DNA of 8,795 nucleotides from an uncultured Filifactor sp. (GTDB lineage Bacteria; Bacillota; Clostridia; Peptostreptococcales; Filifactoraceae). Position numbers and translations under genes: made by a program. The notes under the pieces were generated by a model. It was not told the origin of the DNA. It ran no database searches and was given only the letters and a program-made list of their open reading frames with translations. The stretch covers positions 1 to 8,795 of the forward strand of contig CAMYCP010000043.1 in NCBI GenBank assembly GCA_947254385.1. The letters run 5' to 3'. Shown piece by piece: positions 1-6,211 of this stretch. How positions within the stretch are numbered: position 1 is the stretch's first letter; each line of letters begins with the position of its first letter.

Positions 1-17
1 TTGTGAAAGGATAAATC

Positions 18-1289
18 ATGAAAGAAAACAAATTTTTAAATTTCATGGAAATGCGTAAAAATTTAGGTTCCAAACCCGGACTTAAAAATATAACTGAACT
101 CATGAAAAGACTTAAAAATCCGGAAAAAAATCTCCGTGTGATACAAATTGCAGGAACAAACGGCAAAGGTTCAACAACTCAAATATTGTCGGAGATTTTG
201 AAACAAAACGGTTATATCGTAGGGACATTTACAAGTCCGGAACTTGAAACTCCTTTGGATGAAATAAAATTTAACGATGAAATTATAAGTGAAGAAGATT
301 TCAATTTTTTTGTACAAAAAATAATTCCGATTGCGGATGATATGGATAAAACCGGCAATTTTCTCACATATTTTGAGATACTTACCGCCATAGCGGTATT
401 GTATTTATCTGATAAAAATCCGGATTTTGCAATCTTTGAGTGCGGAATGGGCGGAAAATACGACGCTACAAATATTTTCACCGATAAAAAAGCGTGCGTC
501 TTCACTTCTATAAGTCTTGATCATATTGATTTTTTAGGTGATACAATCGCAAAAATTGCAAAAAACAAAGCAGGTATAAGAAAGCAATCTGAACCTGTAA
601 TTTCATATCCTTCGCCTGAAGACGCCGTAAATACGATACGTCAAACGGCATACAATATGCACTCCGAATACTTTGAGGTATCAAAAAATGACATTGAAAT
701 AAAAAAAACGGACTCCGAAGGTTCCGTTTTTTCATACGATAAATATAAAGATTTGAAAATCAATTTGCTCGGCACGCATCAAGTTTATAATGCGTCTTTA
801 GCGCTTAAAACCATAGATGTAATGGAAGAACACGGTTATATAAAAACAGACAAATCTATTACCCGTAAAGCTCTCTTAAAAATACGCCACTACGGCAGAC
901 TTGAAAAATTAGCCGACAAAAACATAATCCTCGACGGAGCGCACAACAGTGACGGAATAGATGCGCTTGTAAATTTTCTATCCGACATGAATTATCACAA
1001 AATAATTTTTCTTGTGGGGATACTTAAAGACAAAGATTTTAATTACATGGCAAAAAGGCTATGTAAGTTCAATGCCCGTTTTGTAATAACCGAAGTACCT
1101 AATCCTCGCAAAGCCGACATTGAAGTACTTAAAAATACATTCTCAAAATATACCGATGATATAATTGCCTTCAAAGATTATCACGATGCGTTGAAACAAG
1201 CTCTGTTGATGTATGATGACGATACTCCTCTGGTCGTTTGCGGATCGTTATACCTGATGTCCAAGATAAGGATATTGCTCAATCTTTAA
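18..1289 (+). CDS. folC: Folylpolyglutamate synthase / dihydrofolate synthase (FolC)
   Basis: Cytoplasmic Mur-ligase-family enzyme that adds glutamate to folates (and, in bifunctional forms, to dihydropteroate) using ATP. At 423 residues it has the usual family length. Visible motifs: P-loop GTNGKGS at residues 46-52; the folate-site block beginning FTSPEL at 71-76; TYFEILTAIA near 115-125; ECGMGGKYDATN near 140-152, matching the family E-V-G-L-G-G-R-x-DATN; LDHIDFLGDT followed by KAGIRK; a C-terminal DGAHN; G-I-L-K-DKD; and the final CGSLYLMSKIR, close to the family GSLYL-x(3)-R. The start ATG follows AAAGGA at 6-11 with a 6-nt spacer. One oddity is SPEL where most members have SPHL. Whether it also has dihydrofolate synthase activity cannot be told from the sequence. 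The promoter lies outside the window. A copy of the dispersed repeat starts 12 nt after the stop. Confidence 0.95.
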   Translation: MKENKFLNFMEMRKNLGSKPGLKNITELMKRLKNPEKNLRVIQIAGTNGKGSTTQILSEILKQNGYIVGTFTSPELETPLDEIKFNDEIISEEDFNFFVQKIIPIADDMDKTGNFLTYFEILTAIAVLYLSDKNPDFAIFECGMGGKYDATNIFTDKKACVFTSISLDHIDFLGDTIAKIAKNKAGIRKQSEPVISYPSPEDAVNTIRQTAYNMHSEYFEVSKNDIEIKKTDSEGSVFSYDKYKDLKINLLGTHQVYNASLALKTIDVMEEHGYIKTDKSITRKALLKIRHYGRLEKLADKNIILDGAHNSDGIDALVNFLSDMNYHKIIFLVGILKDKDFNYMAKRLCKFNARFVITEVPNPRKADIEVLKNTFSKYTDDIIAFKDYHDALKQALLMYDDDTPLVVCGSLYLMSKIRILLNL

Positions 1290-1300
1290 TATTTTGACGG

Positions 1301-1419
1301 TACTGATTTGCTTTTAAAAATGTAGTATGTATATTTGAGTAGATTTTATTATAAAGTTGTATTACAAAAAATTCTAAAGTGAAAACTAATACTTAAATTT
1401 CCTATACAACTTGCTATAA
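1301..1419 (+). repeat. Dispersed intergenic repeat, copy A
   Basis: This stretch matches 8160-8267 in the same orientation. The first 28 bases (1301-1328) are identical to 8160-8187. A middle part differs in length, being about 11 bp longer here. A second block of 29 bases (1357-1385) is identical to 8205-8233. The last 34 bases match with about seven substitutions. Both conserved blocks can pair internally: TACT with AGTA across the first block, and GTATTA (1359-1364) with TAATAC (1387-1392) across the second. Only this copy also has AAGTTGTAT/ATACAACTT (1354-1362/1404-1412). It contains no ORF. The family is unknown to me. Confidence 0.8.
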
Positions 1420-1443
1420 TATGTAAGGTACACTGTTTTGAAT

Positions 1444-1485
1444 TTTTAAAACGGCTGAAAAATAATGTTTTCAGCCGTTTTAAAA
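1444..1485. terminator. Bidirectional intrinsic terminator between folC and namZ
   Basis: A perfect 18-bp stem (1444-1461 with 1468-1485) encloses a 6-nt loop. Its GC core is CGGCTG/CAGCCG, flanked by A4 and T4 on both sides, so each strand reads a hairpin followed by a short U-tract. It lies between two convergent genes and can serve both. Confidence 0.9.
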
Positions 1486-1498
1486 TTTGTATATATAT

Positions 1499-1538
1499 AA
1501 AAAATCAAATGACTGCAACCTATAAAAAATTGTCATTT
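1499..1538 (-). terminator. Possible additional terminator of namZ
   Basis: AAATGAC (1507-1513) pairs with GTCATTT (1532-1538) across an 18-nt loop. On the - strand the hairpin is followed by GATTTTTT. It overlaps the namZ stop codon and lacks a GC-rich stem, so it is weaker than the hairpin at 1444-1485. Confidence 0.35.
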
Positions 1539-2789
1539 ATAAATCAAATATTTACTTCTTATGTTTTTAAATTCTTCAAGTTCACTTTGATATCCGGCTA
1601 TAAATTCATCGGGAGATTTTCCGCTTAAAAGCGCCTCACTCATGGATGTTCCTCCCCACAATTTTTCAAACATGGGAATTTTACCGTTCTTTTCTCCAAG
1701 TACCGTTACCGGTCTAATCGAATTAGCGGTCATAAGAGTGTATATTCCAGTCATAGCGGGATTAAACGTATGTTCATCGGTTATGACGACTTTTACTCCG
1801 CCTAAGGTCGATGTAGGTGCAGGTTTAAAATACACGCCTTTTAAACCGTACGAATTTAATTTGTCGGCATATAAGTTGCTGTCCAAATTCGGTCCACCTA
1901 CCCAACTGAAATTTTGGCTCATACGAATACCTGTAGTTTCACCCATTCCCGTCGCCATATATAAAAAAGCCGCTTTATAGTCGGGAATATAAGGCGAGGT
2001 TTGTACAAATTTAAGTCCGGTATCACCCCATGTCATGTCGCGTGTATAACCGAGCATGGGGATTACCGTAAGATCGGATCCGATTTTACGATTAAAAAAC
2101 ATTGCAAGTTCTCCCGCCGTCATTCCGTGCGACAGAGCAAGATTGTCAACCCCTACAAAAGTTATATACTTATCCTTGACGACTGGCCCTTCCACTATAT
2201 TTGCTCCTAAAGGATTAGGTCTGTCAAGTACGATAATCGGGATATTGTTTTCATGCGCCGCTTTCATTACATAATTTAACGTGGACATATATGTGTAAGT
2301 TCGAGAACCGATGTCCTGTATTTCAAATATCAATACGTCTATATTTTTCAGCATATCGGGTGTAGGCTTGCGTGTATCTCCATAAAGACTGTACACAGGA
2401 ATATTAATATTTTTATCAATATATGATTTTACATAATCTCCCGCCTTTGCCTTGCCGTCTATACCGTGTTCTGGAGAATAGAGAGAAACAAGTTTTGCTT
2501 TATCGTAATTTTTTAATTTATTTATAGTAGAAATTCCATTTGAATCTATAGCCGTCTGGTTTGTGACAAGTCCTATTTTTTTACCGTCTATAAGATACGA
2601 ATATTCACTGAGCAATCTTTCAGAGCCTAATATAACTCTTGCATCGCTCTTATTTTTTTCGAGCATATTGTTTTGAATAAAATTATCCAACCTTTGAAAA
2701 GTCTGATCCAAAGTTTCGGCAAAAGCGTAACTGTAACCTAATATAATAATTGATGTCATAACTATACATAAACGATTAATAAACTTCAT
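1533..2789 (-). CDS. namZ: Secreted DUF1343 / NamZ-like exo-beta-N-acetylmuramidase
   Basis: Likely a secreted glycosidase acting on muropeptide or peptidoglycan-derived sugars. NamZ (formerly YbbC, DUF1343) is known to release MurNAc from the non-reducing end. Residues 1-24 form a Sec signal peptide: K and R near the start, a hydrophobic stretch ending ILGYSYAFA, and an AFA|E cleavage site. No lipobox cysteine is seen at that site. Family motifs in order: GLVTNQT 73-79, SPEHG 105-109, PVYSLYG 131-137, QDIGSRTYTY 158-167, LDRPNP 188-193, EGP 200-202, SHGMTAGELA 220-229, SPYIPD 265-270. After GETTG (283-287) the family SEGRGTT-like motif is replaced by IRMSQNFSWVGG. The start ATG is preceded by GGGGG at 2796-2800, an unusual G-only ribosome site with a 6-nt gap. 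An ATG at 2793-2795 runs into TGA at once and is not the start. The family call is firm. The exact substrate is inferred, and the symbol is given by family. Confidence 0.85.
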   Translation of the reverse strand: MKFINRLCIVMTSIIILGYSYAFAETLDQTFQRLDNFIQNNMLEKNKSDARVILGSERLLSEYSYLIDGKKIGLVTNQTAIDSNGISTINKLKNYDKAKLVSLYSPEHGIDGKAKAGDYVKSYIDKNINIPVYSLYGDTRKPTPDMLKNIDVLIFEIQDIGSRTYTYMSTLNYVMKAAHENNIPIIVLDRPNPLGANIVEGPVVKDKYITFVGVDNLALSHGMTAGELAMFFNRKIGSDLTVIPMLGYTRDMTWGDTGLKFVQTSPYIPDYKAAFLYMATGMGETTGIRMSQNFSWVGGPNLDSNLYADKLNSYGLKGVYFKPAPTSTLGGVKVVITDEHTFNPAMTGIYTLMTANSIRPVTVLGEKNGKIPMFEKLWGGTSMSEALLSGKSPDEFIAGYQSELEEFKNIRSKYLIYK

Positions 2790-2827
2790 CTCATACCCCC
2801 GAAAAATGCGTAAACCTGAACTGCTAA

Positions 2828-2833
2828 ATTATA
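2828..2833 (-). promoter_or_regulatory. Candidate -10 element for namZ
   Basis: TATAAT reads on the - strand at 2833-2828, about 40 nt ahead of the namZ start. I see no convincing -35 box at 16-18 nt spacing and no TG extension, and the surroundings are AT-rich. This is a weak call. Confidence 0.35.
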
Positions 2834-2955
2834 TAAGCGTAGTTTATACGAATTAGTTTACGTCATAAGTTAACAAGCATATAAATCCTTATATTTCCTC
2901 TACTGCTATACTTTTTTTATTTCTTAAAAACTTATATAATGTTCAACAACTTACA

Positions 2956-3234
2956 CTATTTTTTCCAAACAACTTCATATTCGGGCTTATTCGTAAACTC
3001 ATGCTTAGCATAAGGACACAAAGGAACAATTTTTACATTTTCTCTTTTAGCGCTTTCAACTGCTTCTTTAACCAAGCGTTCCGCAATTTTTTGACCCCTA
3101 TACGCATCATCTACAAAAGTATGATCTATTATCCAAACATTATCTGAAACAGAATAGGTAGCTTCACCTATATTCTTCTCTTCATCATAAGCGGCTATAC
3201 GATTATTACTTTTTTCAAATCTGACAGTAATCAT
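2956..3234 (-). CDS. YjdJ-type small GNAT acetyltransferase
   Basis: A 92-residue protein of the short GNAT group (Acetyltransf_CG, like E. coli YjdJ and human GTLF3B/NATD1). These are minimal acetyl-CoA-binding folds whose substrates are mostly unknown. Visible features: the central IIDHTFVDDAYRGQKIA stretch (residues 35-51), in which RGQKIA is the acetyl-CoA pyrophosphate-binding loop; the following helix LVKEAVESAKREN; then KIVPLCPYAKHEF (68-80) and the closing PEYEVVW (84-90). The P-x-C-x-YA and PEY motifs are typical of this group. The protein is complete for the family. A GAAGGA ribosome site at 3241-3246 lies 6 nt ahead of ATG. The stop of a decayed upstream frame overlaps this ATG as TAATG, so it was probably once the second gene of an operon. 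No clear terminator follows it. Confidence 0.9.
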   Translation of the reverse strand: MITVRFEKSNNRIAAYDEEKNIGEATYSVSDNVWIIDHTFVDDAYRGQKIAERLVKEAVESAKRENVKIVPLCPYAKHEFTNKPEYEVVWKK

Positions 3235-3452
3235 TATTTTTCCTTCTTTCTATAATCAAAATCTGATAAACAACGCCTAATCGCCTTTTTCGCATTCTCA
3301 CAAGTTATTTCGTCTAAAATAATAGATGGTTTACATTCTTTAACAAAAATTTCTCAAGTTTTATTTACACAATTTACCAAGTGTAGGAAAAGTTAAGTAT
3401 TCCACACCACATCGTAACCGTCATCTTCATATATTTTTCTTTCAAACTTACC
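3234..3452 (-). pseudogene. Decayed ORF upstream of the GNAT gene
   Basis: One - strand frame gives protein-like pieces broken by in-frame stops. First is GKFERKIYEDDGYDVVWNT, ending at TAA 3393-3395. A short segment follows, then TGA at 3354-3356. Then come 39 codons (3237-3353) beginning EIFVKECKPSIILDEI and ending RKKEK, with TAA at 3234-3236 overlapping the GNAT ATG. No ATG, GTG or TTG with a ribosome site opens the last piece. The stop/start overlap argues that this frame was once translated. I do not recognise the family. It could also be chance open sequence in AT-rich DNA. Confidence 0.4.
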
Positions 3453-3731
3453 TTATTTTATCTTTATACCCTTTTATCCGAATAATATTAACAATACAAA
3501 AACTACTGTAATGTATGATAAAACCTTAAGCTATGCAAAAATCAATCGACACTTTACGACAAAAGATACAAGGACAAAACTTGACACTAATGCATCTTTG
3601 TAATAATCGATTATTCTAAATATCATACAGACACTGGATTATACAAATTATCAAAATAATCTTCATTTAAGTGTCGCATATTTATCAGCATTTTTAATAA
3701 ATTTCAATTCGTCATCTAAAAAAACTGATTT
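3453..3731. other. Gene-free stretch with coding remnants, no clear function
   Basis: No intact gene is supported here. Directly after the CDF stop, the same frame continues for 22 protein-like codons to TGA at 3663-3665. A perfect 14-bp palindrome AATAATCGATTATT lies at 3602-3615. Short repeats of GACAC and GACAAAA occur at 3547-3587 (+ strand), loosely like insertion-sequence ends, but no transposase is present. A 30-codon + frame at 3511-3603 lacks a ribosome site. I found no convincing terminator for the mnmA-CDF unit. Confidence 0.5.
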
Positions 3732-4925
3732 TTATTCCGTTAAATCTCTGTATATCATGTCGGCACCTATTACGTGTATGTCACATTCGTCTTTTTCGCC
3801 CTTTTCTTTAAGTGCGGATTTTATAGTGAGTATAAGTTTTTCAACTTGTTTACGGTTCATGGATAACGGCACGGAAATTTCAAATTCGAAAACTTGTTTG
3901 TTTTTATCTTCCACAATTTGAAAATCGTTAAGTTTTATTCTTGTATCTTCTATTTCAAGTATTCTTTCCAAGATACCGCGTACACGTTTGGTTTCTTTAT
4001 CTTCCGTATTTTTCGGTTCCATGTGTATAAACGGATATATCTGTAATTTTGACAAAAGACGTTTTTCCGCACCGTTTATTATTTTATGCGCAACTTCCAA
4101 AGTCATATTGTATGGCAATTCCACATCCATAGTCGCAAAGGATCTGTTCGGGCCGTAATTATGAATTTGAATATTATGGACGCTCAAAATTCTGTCGTCA
4201 TACCGGAGCATCTCTGAAACTATGCGTTGCTTTATCTTCGGATCGGCGCTTTCTCCAAGGAGTGGACTTATTGTATCCTTTACCAGATTGTAACCGCCGA
4301 ATATTATAAACAAGGATACGATAAAACCAGCTACAGCGTCCAATGGAAAATCGGTAAACGGTGCAAAGACGTATGAAAACAGAACGCCCAAAGTTATTAA
4401 AATATCGGATACGCTGTCAATGGAACCGGCTTTTAAAGCCTGAGAGTTAATTTTTTCGGATATCTCTATTTGAAATTTAGCCATCCACGCTTTAACAGAC
4501 ATCGATAATATCAGTATCAGCGCCATAGGCACGGAAAATGTGAGTTTTGACGGTTCTTTTATTTTTCCGACAGCCGTCGCCATACATTTAAACCCCACCA
4601 TGATTATCATAAATGACAGGAAGAGAGCCGAGAGGTATTCCAATCTGCCGTGACCGTACGGGTGTTCATCGTCGGGCGGCTTAGCCCCGTAATAAAACCC
4701 TAAAAATACGGCTATACCGGAACTTGTATCCGACAGATTGTTGAATGCATCGGTAATTATTGCATAACTGCCGCTTATAAAACCTATAAACAACTTGCTT
4801 GCAAACAGGACAAAATTACAGAATATCATTACAAAACTGCTTAAAACACCGTATGATGTGCGAATTTTCTCATTTTGTACGTCATCATAATTTTTTATAA
4901 ACGTACGTATCAAAAAATCGGTCAT
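3732..4925 (-). CDS. Cation diffusion facilitator (CDF) efflux transporter, probably Mn2+, with tandem C-terminal domains
   Basis: Inner-membrane metal/proton antiporter of 397 residues. Six membrane segments are expected within residues ~25-215. Site-A motifs: N62-x3-D66 in TM2 (NNLSD) and D170-x3-D174 in TM5 (DSVSD). Zn2+ CDFs usually have His in one of these positions. As I recall, an N-D/D-D set is the pattern of bacterial Mn2+ exporters such as pneumococcal MntE, so Mn2+ (or Fe2+) is inferred. HPYGHGRLE (88-96) is the conserved loop after TM2. Residues ~220-303 form the usual cytoplasmic ferredoxin-like domain (LLGES to IHMEP, with His 250, 255 and 301). Residues ~312-388 repeat the same helix-strand-strand-helix-strand order, apparently a second copy, making the protein ~90 residues longer than compact CDFs. 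Start: GGAGG at 4931-4935, 5 nt before ATG, and only 18 nt after the mnmA stop, so it is probably cotranscribed with mnmA. Confidence 0.9.
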   Translation of the reverse strand: MTDFLIRTFIKNYDDVQNEKIRTSYGVLSSFVMIFCNFVLFASKLFIGFISGSYAIITDAFNNLSDTSSGIAVFLGFYYGAKPPDDEHPYGHGRLEYLSALFLSFMIIMVGFKCMATAVGKIKEPSKLTFSVPMALILILSMSVKAWMAKFQIEISEKINSQALKAGSIDSVSDILITLGVLFSYVFAPFTDFPLDAVAGFIVSLFIIFGGYNLVKDTISPLLGESADPKIKQRIVSEMLRYDDRILSVHNIQIHNYGPNRSFATMDVELPYNMTLEVAHKIINGAEKRLLSKLQIYPFIHMEPKNTEDKETKRVRGILERILEIEDTRIKLNDFQIVEDKNKQVFEFEISVPLSMNRKQVEKLILTIKSALKEKGEKDECDIHVIGADMIYRDLTE

Positions 4926-4943
4926 GGTAGCCTCCGATTATAA

Positions 4944-6047
4944 TCATGTTGTATGCAAAAACTCATATTTTTTATCTGTCGGCTCAGCGTAATCAATAAT
5001 TGCACTCCCCATACATATATCTTTATCATAAAATACCGCAACTTGTCCCGGTGTGACCGACATTTGAGGTGCATATGCAACTTTTAGTCGATTTTTGTCC
5101 ATTGAAATTTCAACTTCTATATCCTTTTGACGATACCTGAACTTCGCCGTGCATTTTTTCGGCATGATGGGAGTTTCCGTTATCCAATGCACATTATCGG
5201 CATACAGTGTATTTGTGTATAGTGCCGGATGAGAGGCGCCTTGAGCCACATACAGGATGTTTCGCTTTAAATTTTTGCCGGCAACAAACCACGGCTCTCC
5301 GTTTCCTTTCCCTCCTATTCCGATTCCTCTTCTCTGCCCTATGGTATAGTGAATAAGCCCCGAATGTTCTCCCAGATATTCTCCATCAACCGAATAAATA
5401 TCTCCTCTTTCGGCTTGCAAAAATTTATCGAGAAATAAATTAAAATTTCTTTCACCTATGAAACAAATGCCGGTCGAGTCTTTTTTGTTTTTAGTTGCAA
5501 GATTGTATTTTTGAGCTATTTTTCTAACTTCTGACTTTTGCATTTCACCTATCGGAAACAGTGTTTTTTTTAGCGCCGTTTCATCTATCGCCGACAAAAA
5601 ATAACTCTGATCCTTATTTAAATCCATCCCTTTAAGAAGATATGTCCTGCCGTCTATTTCTTTCGTGCGTGCATAATGTCCCATTGCAATATAATCGGCG
5701 TCCAAAGAGAGTGCATATTTTAAAAACGCATTGAATTTTATCTCCTGATTACACATAACGTCGGGATTTGGAGTACGTCCTTTCTCGTATTCTTTCAAAA
5801 AATTTGAAAATACGTTGTCAAAGTATTCTTTTTCAAAATTCACCGTATAAAACGGAATGTCAAGTTCTCCCGCAACACGCATCACGTCTTCATAATCTTC
5901 AGTTGCAGTACATACTCCGCTCGGATCTTTTTCATCCCAGTTTTTCATAAAAAGTCCCGTGACACTATAGCCCTGCTCTTTTAATAAAACGGCACACACG
6001 GACGAATCCACGCCACCGCTCATTCCTAAAATTACTTTTTTTCCCAT
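4944..6047 (-). CDS. mnmA: tRNA-specific 2-thiouridylase MnmA
   Basis: Cytoplasmic enzyme that adenylates and thiolates U34 of tRNA-Lys, -Glu and -Gln (s2U34), taking sulfur from a cysteine desulfurase that is not encoded in this window. The full length of 367 residues is normal. PP-loop SGGVDSS at 10-16 binds ATP. Catalytic Cys99 lies in the NPDVMCNQEIKF block (94-105), and the persulfide Cys195 in STGICFIGER (191-200). Other conserved parts are GHYAR 123-127, KDQSYFL 145-151, HYTIGQRRGI 233-242, and the C-terminal beta-barrel ending PGQVAVFY 333-340. Start: AAGAGG at 6055-6060, 7 nt ahead of ATG. It is the first gene of a unit with the CDF transporter, under an extended -10 promoter at 6115-6123. 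The pairing with a metal exporter is not a known functional link. Confidence 0.97.
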   Translation of the reverse strand: MGKKVILGMSGGVDSSVCAVLLKEQGYSVTGLFMKNWDEKDPSGVCTATEDYEDVMRVAGELDIPFYTVNFEKEYFDNVFSNFLKEYEKGRTPNPDVMCNQEIKFNAFLKYALSLDADYIAMGHYARTKEIDGRTYLLKGMDLNKDQSYFLSAIDETALKKTLFPIGEMQKSEVRKIAQKYNLATKNKKDSTGICFIGERNFNLFLDKFLQAERGDIYSVDGEYLGEHSGLIHYTIGQRRGIGIGGKGNGEPWFVAGKNLKRNILYVAQGASHPALYTNTLYADNVHWITETPIMPKKCTAKFRYRQKDIEVEISMDKNRLKVAYAPQMSVTPGQVAVFYDKDICMGSAIIDYAEPTDKKYEFLHTT

Positions 6048-6114
6048 ATCATTGCCTCTTTAAATTTGATTCAACGGATATAACGATTACAACTAAAAAA
6101 CTGAATTTTTAAGT

Positions 6115-6123
6115 ATTATAACA
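6115..6123 (-). promoter_or_regulatory. Extended -10 promoter of mnmA
   Basis: TGTTATAAT reads on the - strand at 6123-6115, about 68 nt ahead of the mnmA start. A TTGAAA at 6146-6141 is a possible -35, but the 20-nt spacer is long. The extended -10 may carry most of the activity. The ~60-nt leader shows no strong hairpin. Confidence 0.6.
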
Positions 6124-6168
6124 CAAAATGCTATCCTACATTTCAATTTTTATACAGATGAAAGATAT

Positions 6169-6206
6169 AAAAAAAAGCGATTTTAAAATTTTTAAATCGC
6201 TTTTTT
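6169..6206 (-). terminator. Intrinsic terminator of typA
   Basis: A 13-bp stem pairs AAAAAAGCGATTT (6171-6183) with AAATCGCTTTTTT (6194-6206) across a 10-nt A/T loop. On the - strand the descending arm runs into eight U residues (6176-6169). It begins 5 nt after the typA stop and ends upstream of the mnmA promoter, separating the two units. Confidence 0.88.
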
Positions 6207-6211
6207 ACATA

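Noticed and set aside
1415..1420. TATAAT on the + strand at the end of repeat copy A
   Set aside because: It has no -35 at proper spacing, the match is not kept in copy B, and any transcript would meet the terminator within about 30 nt.
3511..3603. 30-codon + strand frame starting MYDKTLSYAKIN
   Set aside because: The composition looks plausible, but there is no ribosome site, the frame stays open upstream of the ATG without a better start, and it is too short to distinguish from chance.
3531..3626. 31-residue hydrophobic - strand frame (MIFRIIDYYKDALV start)
   Set aside because: It has no ribosome site or promoter and lies within the degraded stretch. A small toxin or peptide cannot be supported.
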